From Dyadobacter sp. CY326 (GTDB lineage: Bacteria; Bacteroidota; Bacteroidia; Cytophagales; Spirosomataceae), in the NCBI RefSeq assembly GCF_021390515.1, contig NZ_JAJUXI010000003.1, positions 434,001 to 498,000 of the forward strand: DNA of 64,000 bases. The letters run 5' to 3'. Below the pieces are notes generated by a model that saw only the letters and a list, made by a program, of their open reading frames with translations, was not told where the DNA came from and did no database searches. Shown one piece after another: positions 54,375-63,319 of this stretch (positions within the stretch are counted from its first letter, which is position 1; each line of letters begins with the position of its first letter). A program made the position numbers and the translations under genes.

Positions 54375-55686
54375 AAGTGAGGGCGCTTGACCGGTAATTT
54401 TTCAAAGCATTCCTGCGCAAACCCTTCACGTGCAGCAAGTAAACGCGTCCGGGATAACTGCGCCCTGTTACGCGTGCGTAAAGATGATGCGCTTTTTTAG
54501 CCACAAAATCCCACGTAAAATTCTCATTAACCCTGCGCAGCGCATTCTCGCAGAGATCCTTATATTTTTCGGGGCAAGATATCCCTTCCTTGAATGCATT
54601 AGCAAGCGCTTCCGGATTGTGCGGGGGAACAAGAAAGCCCGTTTTTGCGTGCTCAACGGTGTATTTGATGCCGCCGACATCAGAGCCGATCACGGGCGTG
54701 CCGCATGCCATGGCTTCCAAAGGAGTAATGCCGAAGGGCTCGTACCAGGGTGTAGAAATGAAGAAATCCGCCGCCTGATAATAATGTCGCAGCTCCTGCC
54801 TGTTGCGTCTGCCAACAAACTCAACTGCCGTCGCAACGCCTTCTTTCTGCGCGATGTCTCTTAATCTTCGTAATTCTGGATCATTGTCAAAATCTGGCTT
54901 GTCTGTTGATCCGCCAACCACGAGGAGCTTTATTTTTGGAATATCTTTCAGATAATGCATGGCCCGGATGACATTGTCGATCCCTTTTCGCGGAACGACC
55001 CGGCCCAGTTGAAGCAATATCAACTCATCTTTTTGCAAGCCCAGTTTGCGCCTTGCCCCAGCCTTTGAAGCCGGGTAAAATTCGTTTGAACTGAAACCGC
55101 ACGGAATGATGCTGATGCGACTCGGATCAGCATGGTAATAATCAATCAGATCCTCGCGATCCTGCGGACATTCTGCGATCAAATAATCTGCATCGTCTAC
55201 AATCATTTGCTCAATGTCCAGTCGCGCAGCCGGGAATGCATCCTTCTCTTTCTGATGGATCATTCGGATCTTGCCCAAAGCATGAAAAGTGATCACATAC
55301 GGAATGCCGAGGCGGCTTTTAATGCGTGACGCGACCAGTCCGGACATAAAAAAGTTAGCATGGACAAGGTCATATTGAACATTGTTGCTTCTGATAAAAC
55401 GGATCATGCTTCTTGTAAACTCGTCCATGTAACCCAGCAGCATCTCTTTTGCCACCGCTTTTGCAGGACCAGCATCTATATGAATGACCCGGATATTGGG
55501 CAACCACGACACGATCTGCGGCAGTTCTTCATTATCCTTCCTCGTGAAAATGTCAATTACATAGCCCAGCTTTGCCAGTGACTTGCAGATTTCGGCCACA
55601 TACACGTTCTGGCCTCCGCTGTCAACCCCACCCAGTACGGCCAGTGGAGATGCGTGCTCACTGATAAATGCTATTTGCTTTTTCAT
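54361..55686 (-). CDS. Glycosyltransferase family 4 (A)
   Basis: A 441-residue GT-B retaining glycosyltransferase from the Met at 55686. Motifs: N-terminal SPLAVLGGVDSGGQNVYVAE (as in sucrose-phosphate-synthase-like and MshA-like enzymes), HANFFMSG, LGRVVPRKGIDNVIRAMHYL, and the donor site STPWYEPFGITPLEAMACGT with the E-x7-E pattern. The GGVDSGGQNVYV block is typical of GT4 enzymes using UDP/GDP sugars. It overlaps both neighbours. Confidence 0.93.
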   Translation of the reverse strand: MKKQIAFISEHASPLAVLGGVDSGGQNVYVAEICKSLAKLGYVIDIFTRKDNEELPQIVSWLPNIRVIHIDAGPAKAVAKEMLLGYMDEFTRSMIRFIRSNNVQYDLVHANFFMSGLVASRIKSRLGIPYVITFHALGKIRMIHQKEKDAFPAARLDIEQMIVDDADYLIAECPQDREDLIDYYHADPSRISIIPCGFSSNEFYPASKAGARRKLGLQKDELILLQLGRVVPRKGIDNVIRAMHYLKDIPKIKLLVVGGSTDKPDFDNDPELRRLRDIAQKEGVATAVEFVGRRNRQELRHYYQAADFFISTPWYEPFGITPLEAMACGTPVIGSDVGGIKYTVEHAKTGFLVPPHNPEALANAFKEGISCPEKYKDLCENALRRVNENFTWDFVAKKAHHLYARVTGRSYPGRVYLLHVKGLRRNALKNYRSSALTYAVS

Positions 55687-56665
55687 GGTTGTTGACATTT
55701 AGTTGGATAGTCTCCCTGAAAACACCTTCCCATTCTGCGGTAAAGCGGTTAATGCCGAATTTGTCCAAAGCAAGCTGCTTTGCATTTTCGCCCATTCGCT
55801 TCGCCAGATCGTGGTTTTGGATCAGCAGATTCATATCGTCAATTAGTTTGTTGATGTTCGTATCGATGAAGCCCGACTCGCCGTTTTTGATCACTGTTAC
55901 ATATTCCGTTGTCGCCATGGCAACCACCGGCATGCCCGTCATCATGGCCTCGCAAACAGCCAGGCCGAAGCTTGTGTAACGGATCGGGTTAAAAAAGAAG
56001 CGGTAATGACTGATAAATTCGGGCAGCTGCGGATTGAGCACTTCTCCTAACCCGCCCGATTCCAATGTGCCCATGCCCACCAGGTCCAGCGGCACGTGCT
56101 TCCTCACCTCTTCAAACACATCCCAGCCAGTAATGCGGCCACGCTGCTGAATGTGGTTGATCACGACAATTCCCTTAGCAATATCCCCCTGGTAAGCCAC
56201 CTGCGGAATGCACACGCCATGCTCAATCACACGGACATTTGGCAGCCCGGTGCTATCCCACATGAGTTTGTTAAAATGCGTCACATGGACCAATGTTACC
56301 GTCGGGTCATTCAGGACGTGGCGGGTGTTGGTCGGATGTTTTTCTGGTGTGTTATGCTCGACATAAACACTGGGTAAAGATTTTTGCCAATCCGCCAGCA
56401 CTTCATGTTGGTCAATGAGAAAGTTTCGCTCGGATTGAAACAAAATGCAATCAAACTGCATGTTACGAACTTCCTGCGCCGGAACTTCAATTACATTCAA
56501 GCCAAAAGGAAACGTTGTCCCGCGACCGTAATAACCCTCTGTTTTGCTTTCCGTAGTCGGAATGAAGATGTCGTAATTGCCTTGTGAAAGATAATACAGA
56601 TAACTTCCGTGGATGTGCCAGGTGAAAATCCTAAGCCTTTGTTTCGTATCAATCGTTTCATTCAT
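55658..56665 (-). CDS. Glycosyltransferase family 4 (B)
   Basis: A 335-residue GT-B protein starting at MNETIDTKQRLRIFTWHIHG; upstream in-frame Met codons up to 56749 would add an unsupported basic extension. The N-terminal domain is short (LRIFTWHIHGSYLYYLSQGN) and the C-terminal donor motif reads FFNPIRYTSFGLAVCEAMMT, followed by GMPVVAMATTEYVTVIKNGE SG. It is the first gene of the left, minus-strand arm of the glycan cluster. Confidence 0.9.
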   Translation of the reverse strand: MNETIDTKQRLRIFTWHIHGSYLYYLSQGNYDIFIPTTESKTEGYYGRGTTFPFGLNVIEVPAQEVRNMQFDCILFQSERNFLIDQHEVLADWQKSLPSVYVEHNTPEKHPTNTRHVLNDPTVTLVHVTHFNKLMWDSTGLPNVRVIEHGVCIPQVAYQGDIAKGIVVINHIQQRGRITGWDVFEEVRKHVPLDLVGMGTLESGGLGEVLNPQLPEFISHYRFFFNPIRYTSFGLAVCEAMMTGMPVVAMATTEYVTVIKNGESGFIDTNINKLIDDMNLLIQNHDLAKRMGENAKQLALDKFGINRFTAEWEGVFRETIQLNVNNHEKANSIYQ

Positions 56666-56905
56666 AATGCTGCGTTTTGCATGGACCAGACGGCCCCTAG
56701 TAAAAAACGGTGCCATTGCGAACAAACCGCTTCCCTGATTATTAGGCATTTACGAAACGCTTCTCTACTTTGAAGCAACCGTCTCTAAACCAGACGTATA
56801 CGGACTTTTTACACAAAAATACATGCATGGAAGAATATACACATCGCCCAACTGGCACAATACTTGTACAGGCCTCGCTGCATTTTAAACTTCAATTCAC
56901 GGCCT

Positions 56906-58621
56906 ATGTATATTTTAGGAATCAACGCAGCATTTCACGATTCTGCCGCCGCCCTTGTTAAAGACGGAAAAATTATCGCTGCCGCGGAGGAAGAAAGATT
57001 TACACACATCAAACATGGCAAACGACCTGTTCCTTTTTCAACATGGGAATTGCCCTTTCACGCCATTGATTATTGTCTCAAAACTGCGGGCATTACATTA
57101 AAAGATGTCGATCGCGTTGCTTATTCCTTTGATCCGGAAGGTGTAAATGAGGGGTCTGTTTACGAAGATGATTTGTTGTCAAACTCCGAAGTGCTTGTTG
57201 CTTCCGATATTTATAATGGCTGGGACACGATTTTTTTAAACTACATCCGCAAGGCGCCCGAGCAATTGCGTGACGGTTATCCGCATCATTTGCAAAAACG
57301 ATTTGCTGATGCCGGAAACATTACCGAAAAGTGGGAATTTGTAAATCACCACATTGCCCACGCCGCCAGCGCATTTTTCCCGTCGCCTTATGACAATGCA
57401 GCGGTGATGACACTGGACGGTCGCGGTGAAAAAGCGACGACGGGTTACTTTCTGGGAAATGGAAATTCGCTGAAACAGCTTGCAACTGTTGACATGCCAC
57501 ATTCGCTCGGCATGCTTTATGAAAAAATAACGACTTACTTGGGTTTCCTGCACTCATCGGATGAATACAAAGTGATGGCGCTGGCTTCTTACGGCCAGCC
57601 TGTTTACCTGGAAGATTTCCGTTCGGTAATCCATGTGCAGGACAACGGACAATATACAATTGATGAATTTGATCCGGAACAATGGTGGGGACCAAGCCGC
57701 ACGAAGGAAGACCCCTTTGATCAGCTGCATCACGACATTGCGCATTCATTGCAAAAAGCATTGGAAGAAACCGTTCTGAAACTGGCGACCTGGCTGCATC
57801 ACGAAACGCAATCGGAAAACCTTTGCATGGCAGGTGGCGTGGCGCTTAACTGCGTCATGAATGCAGTAATCCGTGATAAAGGTCCGTTCAAAAACATCTG
57901 GGTGCAGCCAGCCGCAGGCGATGCGGGGACGGCACTGGGAGCAGCACAATGGCTTGATGTTCAACTCAATGCCAATCATGCAGACGCGCGTTACACCGCA
58001 CAGATGGATCACGTTTACTGGGGGCCGGAGTACACGGATGAGGAGATTGAAAAATTCATGATTTGGGCAAAAACCCCTTATAAAAAACTTACTGACGTTG
58101 CCAAAGAAACCGCAGCGATCCTAGCCGAAAACAAAGTCATTGCCTGGTATCAAGGCAGAATGGAATTCGGACCACGCTCCTTAGGAAGCAGGTCTATCCT
58201 GGCCTCTCCTATCCATCCGGATATGCAGGCAAGGCTGAATGACATTAAGGATAGGGAGGATTTCAGACCAGTGGCGCCGGTTGTACTGGAAGAGGACGCG
58301 GCGGATTGGTTTGAGAATGCAACCGTTTCGCCATTTATGCTTTTTGTATATCCTGTAAAAGATGATAAGGCCGACCGCATTCCGGCAGTGCGCCACACCG
58401 ACGGCACGGCACGCGTCCAGACCATTAATGCACAACAACATCCGCATTATTATGAGCTGATCAAAGAGTTTAAAGCGCTTACCGGTGTTCCTGTCTTGGT
58501 CAATACATCATTCAACACACGCGGCGAGCCTATTGTATGTTCACCGAGGGACGCCATTGAATGTTTCTGGACTTCGCCATTTGATGCATTGATTATCAAC
58601 TCTTTTATTCTTCAAAAATGA
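56906..58621 (+). CDS. Carbamoyltransferase, NodU/TobZ family
   Basis: A 571-residue enzyme from the ATG at 56906 (the longer frame from 56864 has no family-like sequence). It should make carbamoyl-AMP from carbamoyl phosphate and ATP and pass the carbamoyl group to a sugar hydroxyl. Evidence: N-terminal YILGINAAFHDSAAALVKDG and AAEEERFTHIKHGKRPVP, Kae1-like metal His motif NHHIAHAASAFFPSPYD, CMAGGVALNCVMN, QGRMEFGPRSLGSRSILASP, and the C-terminal domain LVNTSFNTRGEPIVCSPRDA. It leads the right arm of the glycan cluster. Confidence 0.95.
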   Translation: MYILGINAAFHDSAAALVKDGKIIAAAEEERFTHIKHGKRPVPFSTWELPFHAIDYCLKTAGITLKDVDRVAYSFDPEGVNEGSVYEDDLLSNSEVLVASDIYNGWDTIFLNYIRKAPEQLRDGYPHHLQKRFADAGNITEKWEFVNHHIAHAASAFFPSPYDNAAVMTLDGRGEKATTGYFLGNGNSLKQLATVDMPHSLGMLYEKITTYLGFLHSSDEYKVMALASYGQPVYLEDFRSVIHVQDNGQYTIDEFDPEQWWGPSRTKEDPFDQLHHDIAHSLQKALEETVLKLATWLHHETQSENLCMAGGVALNCVMNAVIRDKGPFKNIWVQPAAGDAGTALGAAQWLDVQLNANHADARYTAQMDHVYWGPEYTDEEIEKFMIWAKTPYKKLTDVAKETAAILAENKVIAWYQGRMEFGPRSLGSRSILASPIHPDMQARLNDIKDREDFRPVAPVVLEEDAADWFENATVSPFMLFVYPVKDDKADRIPAVRHTDGTARVQTINAQQHPHYYELIKEFKALTGVPVLVNTSFNTRGEPIVCSPRDAIECFWTSPFDALIINSFILQK

Positions 58622-59604
58622 TGGATAAAGCGAAATTGAGTGTAGTAATTCCAACATATCGGCGGCCGGAGCTTCTGCGGCGGTGCCTGGAAGCGATCCG
58701 ACAGCAAATTTGTCCGGATTGCTCCTTTGAAGTGCTTGTCATTTCCGATGGACCCGATCCCGTAACGGAGTCACTTATGCTCGAATTCAATCAAAACTTT
58801 CCTGATTTTCCGTTAAAATATCATCCATTGCCAGCCAAGCGCGGGCCAGCCGCAGCGCGTAATCTGGGTTGGAGAAAATCCGCGGGCGAACTGATCGTTT
58901 TCACGGACGACGACTGCATTCCGGCTTCATCCTGGCTGGATGCTTACTGGTCTGCCTTTCACTTGCGCGGGAAACTGCTCATTGGTTTTACAGGAAAAGT
59001 GGAAGTGCCCGTTCCGGAAAGGCCCACAGATTACCAAAAGAATGTTGCACATCTCTCAACGGCTGAGTTTATAACTGCCAATTGCGCCTGCTCCCGCGCT
59101 GCATTGGAACTTGTCGGTGGATTTGATGAAGACTTTCCCATTGCATGGCGGGAAGATTCCGAACTGCAATTCAAATTATTGAAAGAGCAATTGCCCATCG
59201 TGCATGTGCGTGAAGCATTGGTCTGCCACCCCGCGCGCGCCGCGTCTTGGGGCACCAGCATCCGGGACCAGCAGAAAAGCATGTTCAATGCATTGCTTTT
59301 TAAAAAACACCCGGATTTATACCGCAGCAAGATCGCATCCGGTCCCGTCTGGAATTATTACTCGATTATCGCCGCGACGCTTCTTGCCTTTGTGGGACTT
59401 ATTATCCATGCCAAAGCGCTGGTGATTGCGGCATTTGTGGTTTGGGCAATTGCTGTTGTCTCATTCATTATCAAGAGATTAAAAGGAACCGACGTCTCAT
59501 TTTCGCACCGCGCCGAAATGATTATCACATCGCTTGTTATTCCATATCTTTCTGTTTACTGGACGCTCCGCGGGGCATTGCGTTATAAAGTGTTCTTCCT
59601 ATGA
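58618..59604 (+). CDS. Glycosyltransferase family 2
   Basis: A 328-residue inverting GT-A enzyme: SVVIPTYRRPELLRRCLEAI, EVLVISDGPDPV, the metal-binding VFTDDDCIPASSW, and the catalytic-base region GGFDEDFPIAWREDSELQFK. Two C-terminal membrane helices (SIIAATLLAFVGLIIHAKAL, VIAAFVVWAIAVVSFII) anchor it. ATGA overlap with the carbamoyltransferase stop shows coupling; ATGATG offers two starts. Confidence 0.94.
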   Translation: MMDKAKLSVVIPTYRRPELLRRCLEAIRQQICPDCSFEVLVISDGPDPVTESLMLEFNQNFPDFPLKYHPLPAKRGPAAARNLGWRKSAGELIVFTDDDCIPASSWLDAYWSAFHLRGKLLIGFTGKVEVPVPERPTDYQKNVAHLSTAEFITANCACSRAALELVGGFDEDFPIAWREDSELQFKLLKEQLPIVHVREALVCHPARAASWGTSIRDQQKSMFNALLFKKHPDLYRSKIASGPVWNYYSIIAATLLAFVGLIIHAKALVIAAFVVWAIAVVSFIIKRLKGTDVSFSHRAEMIITSLVIPYLSVYWTLRGALRYKVFFL

Positions 59605-60608
59605 AATTCCCGGTCGAAACCACCCACAAAATCGCCGTTTTCAGGGCTTTGCAACTTGGTGACATGCTGTGCGTTGTGCCTGCATTGCGCGCATTAAGGA
59701 GCAGTTATCCGGATGCCGAGATTACATTGCTTGGCTTGCCGTGGGCTTTATCATTTCAAGAACGCTTTTCAAAATATGTCGATCGCTTTATCCACTTCCC
59801 AGGTTATTACGATTTGCCCGAGCAGCCTTTCGACCAGCAGGCGTGGGATAATTTTGGGGAGCAAATGCGTTCGGAGCAATTCGATTTGATTTTACAAATG
59901 CAAGGCAATGGCAGCGTTGTCAATGATATGCTTGAAAACCTGCGGGCGGGTTACGTTGCCGGATTTCACAGTTCGGGCAATTACAGGGATAATGAGCTGT
60001 TTTTAGAATATCCCAATGGCATTTCAGAGATCGACCGGCATTTGTTAATGCTGGCCAACCTGGGCATTAAGCCCGAAGGAAACGAGCTTGAATTTCCGAT
60101 CGAAGCTGCGGAAAGCAGCCATTTATATGAAACCAATCCTTATTTGGAAAAAGGTCGTTACATATGCGTGCACCCGGGTTCGCGCGGCACGTGGCGCCAG
60201 TGGCCGCCTTCGCATTTCGCTTGCCTTGCGGATGAATGCGCGGGATTGGGTTACCAGGTCATTGTGACGGGAACTAAGGACGAAGCCAACGTAACCAGTC
60301 AGGTTGTTGAGCAGATGGATTATCCCGCCATTGACCTTACCGGCAAAACGGGACTGGGCGAAATCGGGCAACTTATCAAAGACGCGGGATTGCTTATCAG
60401 CAATTGTACCGGCGTTTCCCACATTGCGTCAGCCGTGCGCACGCCCAGCATTGTCATTAGCATGGACGGAGAGCCCGAGCGCTGGGGTCCTTTGAATAAG
60501 TCACTGCACACAACGGTTGACTGGACAAAAACACAGGATTTTGATGCCGTAATGGCTTCCATGCACACCTTACTCAGGTCTTCCCCCTTGCGTCCCAGTG
60601 GTCTTTAA
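59601..60608 (+). CDS. Glycosyltransferase family 9 (second)
   Basis: A 335-residue heptosyltransferase-like GT-B protein: AVFRALQLGDMLCVVPALRA, ICVHPGSRGTWRQWPPSHFA, LLISNCTGVSHIASAVRTPS. Four-base overlap with the GT2 gene. Its last ~35 bases overlap, on the other strand, the 3' end of the small conserved gene at 60574. With the other GT9 it makes two heptosyl-type transfers possible in the cluster product. Confidence 0.93.
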   Translation: MKFPVETTHKIAVFRALQLGDMLCVVPALRALRSSYPDAEITLLGLPWALSFQERFSKYVDRFIHFPGYYDLPEQPFDQQAWDNFGEQMRSEQFDLILQMQGNGSVVNDMLENLRAGYVAGFHSSGNYRDNELFLEYPNGISEIDRHLLMLANLGIKPEGNELEFPIEAAESSHLYETNPYLEKGRYICVHPGSRGTWRQWPPSHFACLADECAGLGYQVIVTGTKDEANVTSQVVEQMDYPAIDLTGKTGLGEIGQLIKDAGLLISNCTGVSHIASAVRTPSIVISMDGEPERWGPLNKSLHTTVDWTKTQDFDAVMASMHTLLRSSPLRPSGL

Positions 60609-60822
60609 TCACAACGCCTTTTTGATCTTTTACGATTTTTCGGACAAAGCGTTCGCCTTTAATCATGCCATCCTCGCCTAATGTTCCGATGAAAAGCAGG
60701 ATTGGATTTCCTTCTTCATCTGTTTTAAAACTAATGTCATACCGCTCAAATTTCATCGTGATCATATGATCCGCAAGATATTTCTTGCTCAGCTTTTTCA
60801 ATAACTTTTCCCCGATCTTCAT
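60574..60822 (-). CDS. Small conserved hypothetical protein
   Basis: An 82-residue charged protein (MKIGEKLLKKLSKKYLADHM, ITMKFERYDISFKTDEEGNP, GTLGEDGMIKGERFVRKIVK, DQKGVVIKDHWDARGKT). It looks like a small beta-sheet domain; I recall similar proteins in Cytophagales without a function. It overlaps the GT9 3' end on the opposite strand and precedes the GH13 gene's 3' end by 16 bases, so it may be co-transcribed with that gene. Confidence 0.8.
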   Translation of the reverse strand: MKIGEKLLKKLSKKYLADHMITMKFERYDISFKTDEEGNPILLFIGTLGEDGMIKGERFVRKIVKDQKGVVIKDHWDARGKT

Positions 60823-60838
60823 AGTGTTTTCAAGTTCA

Positions 60839-62605
60839 TTAATTTGGAATCAGCTGGTTTACGCGAAACCATTGGTAACCATAGCCTTTCAATGAAACGT
60901 TATATTTTCCAGCCACGGGTTTTTTATCATCATTGTTGATCAGATCATACAAAATGTCAGCGCCTTTAACCGAGAAGTTGGTCTGCTGCGGTTGATCGCT
61001 GAAATTGTGCAGGATCACGACGGACTTGCCGTTGTGCTCATATCGAAGCCCCAGCACATCAGGCGAGCCGGTGTCTAGCACTGTGTAATCACCCAAACCA
61101 ATCTCCGGGCAAGCTTTCCGCATGCGGATCAGCGTCGTGGTCCAGCTGAGCAGTGAGCTGGAATCGCGCGTCTGTGCAGCAACATTGATCTTTTTATAAT
61201 CATGTTCACCAAAATCGATCACCGGGCGAAATGCTGTGTCGGCCGTGGTGAAACCCGCGTTTTTATCAGAAGTCCATTGCATGGGCGTTCGCACGGAAAT
61301 GCGTTCCTGTAACCTCAGATCGTCGCCCATTCCCAGCTCGTCGCCATAACGGATAACAGCAGTTCCGGGAAGCGAAAACAAAAGACTGTAAGCCAGTTCA
61401 ATGTGTTTGCGATCATTCCCCAGCATGGTCGACAACCGCCTGCGAATGCCACGATCATACAACTGCATGTTCTTATCCGGGCCAAATTTCTCAAAAACTT
61501 CATTGCGCTGCTTTTCAGTCAGTCGCCCCAGATCCACCTCATCGTGATTGCGCAGAAAATGTGCCCATTGCGACGCATCCGGAATGATTTGTGTTTCAAC
61601 AAGAGCTTTCTTAAATGGTTCCAGTTTCCCGCTTGCCAACGCGTAAAACAGAAATTGATTCACATAAAAATTAAACATCATTTGAATCCCCTCGCCGCCC
61701 TTGCCAAAGTAATTCAGGTTTTCTTCGGGAACCACATTAGCTTCTCCCAAAATGACTACATCAGCCTTGCGCGACTGCGCAAATTGCCGGATGTCAGTTA
61801 AAAATTTGTAGTCGAGTTTCGGGTTATTGCCCGGTCCTTTCGGAATTTCAATGATGAACGGAACCGCGTCGAGCCTGAAACCTGAAATGCCCTGATTAAG
61901 CCAGAAACCAATGATTTTCTGCGCTTCCCTAACGACCTCAGGATTGGCGTAATTCAAATCCGGCTGAAATTGATAAAATCGATGATAGTAATATTGTCCG
62001 CTCACCGAATCCATGCTCCAAACCGCCTCCTGATAACCCGGAAACACCATCCCGACCTTGTAATCTTTGGGCAATTTATCGGACCAGATATACCAGTCAT
62101 GATATTTTGAAGTTTTGCTTTTGCGTGCCTCCTGAAACCACTGGTGTTGTGTGGAAGTGTGGTTAATGACGAGATCCATTATGACCCGAATGCCTCTAAT
62201 TTGCGCCTGATTGACAAATTCCGCAAAGTCGCCGCCCGTGCCGAGTCGTTTGTCAACAGCATAAAAATCAGCAACATCGTATCCGTCATCCTGTCCCGGC
62301 GAAGGCTGAAAGGGCGCCAGCCAGATCGCGTCCACACCCAATGCGCTCAGATAATCCAGCTTTTGGGTCAAGCCTGTAAAATCGCCCCGCCCGTCGCCGT
62401 CACTGTCTTTGAAAGCACTGACTTCAAGATTGTAAATGACCGCGTTTTTATACCAGAAATGATTTTTAAGATCCACGCTGGCAAGCTTGTCCTGAGCCAA
62501 ACCAGACATTGAAAATCCTGTCAGGAATGTGATTAACAACATAAACGATCTGGTGCACAGCATGATAACTGGCATTGTGAAACTCAGGTTAGGTATTTTC
62601 GTCAT
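60839..62605 (-). CDS. Secreted GH13 alpha-amylase family enzyme (trehalose synthase/maltosyl-type)
   Basis: A 588-residue exported glycoside hydrolase family 13 protein. Signal region SFMLLITFLTGFSMSGLAQ. TIM-barrel motifs: region I DLVINHTSTQHQWF, region II GFRLDAVPF with nucleophile Asp, region III VILGEANVV with acid Glu, region IV LRNHDEVDLG with Asp. The sequence YKNAVIYNLEVSAFKDSDGD and overall layout resemble trehalose synthase (maltose glucosyltransferase) and oligo-1,6-glucosidase subfamilies. Export makes a role in extracellular or periplasmic alpha-glucan use likely. Confidence 0.92.
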   Translation of the reverse strand: MTKIPNLSFTMPVIMLCTRSFMLLITFLTGFSMSGLAQDKLASVDLKNHFWYKNAVIYNLEVSAFKDSDGDGRGDFTGLTQKLDYLSALGVDAIWLAPFQPSPGQDDGYDVADFYAVDKRLGTGGDFAEFVNQAQIRGIRVIMDLVINHTSTQHQWFQEARKSKTSKYHDWYIWSDKLPKDYKVGMVFPGYQEAVWSMDSVSGQYYYHRFYQFQPDLNYANPEVVREAQKIIGFWLNQGISGFRLDAVPFIIEIPKGPGNNPKLDYKFLTDIRQFAQSRKADVVILGEANVVPEENLNYFGKGGEGIQMMFNFYVNQFLFYALASGKLEPFKKALVETQIIPDASQWAHFLRNHDEVDLGRLTEKQRNEVFEKFGPDKNMQLYDRGIRRRLSTMLGNDRKHIELAYSLLFSLPGTAVIRYGDELGMGDDLRLQERISVRTPMQWTSDKNAGFTTADTAFRPVIDFGEHDYKKINVAAQTRDSSSLLSWTTTLIRMRKACPEIGLGDYTVLDTGSPDVLGLRYEHNGKSVVILHNFSDQPQQTNFSVKGADILYDLINNDDKKPVAGKYNVSLKGYGYQWFRVNQLIPN

Positions 62606-62731
62606 AGCATTTGAATGTTCGGCGGAGCTTGTAAAAGATTGTGCCGCGCGTATAGTGGAACAATTTTTAAGCTTATCCCCTTAACCGCATTGTTTCGGTG
62701 CGTATGAAAGCATTAACACGAACTTAATTGA

Positions 62732-63211
62732 ATGGAAAACTATGACCACGTCCTGATTCACGCTGCCCGAGTGGGCAATGTCGAGGTTATTCAGGAACTG
62801 CTTAGCCGGGGAACGCACGTCGATGTCCGGGATGAAAAAGGTTACACGCCGCTGATCATCGCGTGTTATAACAACAAAATTGAAGCCGCAAAAACATTAC
62901 TGGACAACGGAGCGGCTGTTAACGCGTTTGATTTCGGAGGAAATACAGCCTTGATGGGCGTCAGTTTCAAAGGTTATCCGGAAATAGCCCAACTGCTCAT
63001 TGACAATGGCGCCGACCTGAACATGCAGCACGGCAATGGCGGAACTGCTTTGATGTTTGCGGCCATGTTTGGTCGCAATGAGCTTGTAAAATTGTTACTT
63101 GCGCACGGAGCTGACCGGGAAATTGTGGATGTGCGCGGGTTGTCGGTCACGGATTTGGCTATCCAGCAAGGCAATGACGAAGCTGTCGAGCTTATCGACA
63201 ATTTTGCTTAA
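62732..63211 (+). CDS. Ankyrin repeat protein
   Basis: A 159-residue protein made of four to five ankyrin repeats (GYTPLIIACYNNKIEAAKTL, GNTALMGVSFKGYPEIAQLL, GGTALMFAAMFGRNELVKLL, GLSVTDLAIQQGNDEAVELI). There is no signal peptide. Small ankyrin proteins next to catalase genes are common and have been proposed to assist catalase (AnkB-type in Pseudomonas); the convergent partner here is a large-subunit catalase, which fits that association. Confidence 0.93.
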   Translation: MENYDHVLIHAARVGNVEVIQELLSRGTHVDVRDEKGYTPLIIACYNNKIEAAKTLLDNGAAVNAFDFGGNTALMGVSFKGYPEIAQLLIDNGADLNMQHGNGGTALMFAAMFGRNELVKLLLAHGADREIVDVRGLSVTDLAIQQGNDEAVELIDNFA

Positions 63212-63235
63212 TATCATTCTTAAAAACTGACAACA

Positions 63236-63293
63236 TACAAAGAGCGAGGTCAAAGGATTGCAGTTTACAATGTCTTTAACCTCGCTCTTTGTA
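63236..63293. terminator. Long stem-loop between convergent ankyrin and catalase genes
   Basis: TACAAAGAGCGAGGTCAAAG at 63236-63255 pairs with CTTTAACCTCGCTCTTTGTA at 63274-63293 with one mismatch, loop of 18. Probably a bidirectional terminator. Confidence 0.8.
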
Positions 63294-63319
63294 TTCACTA
63301 AAAACTTAACATTCAAGCA

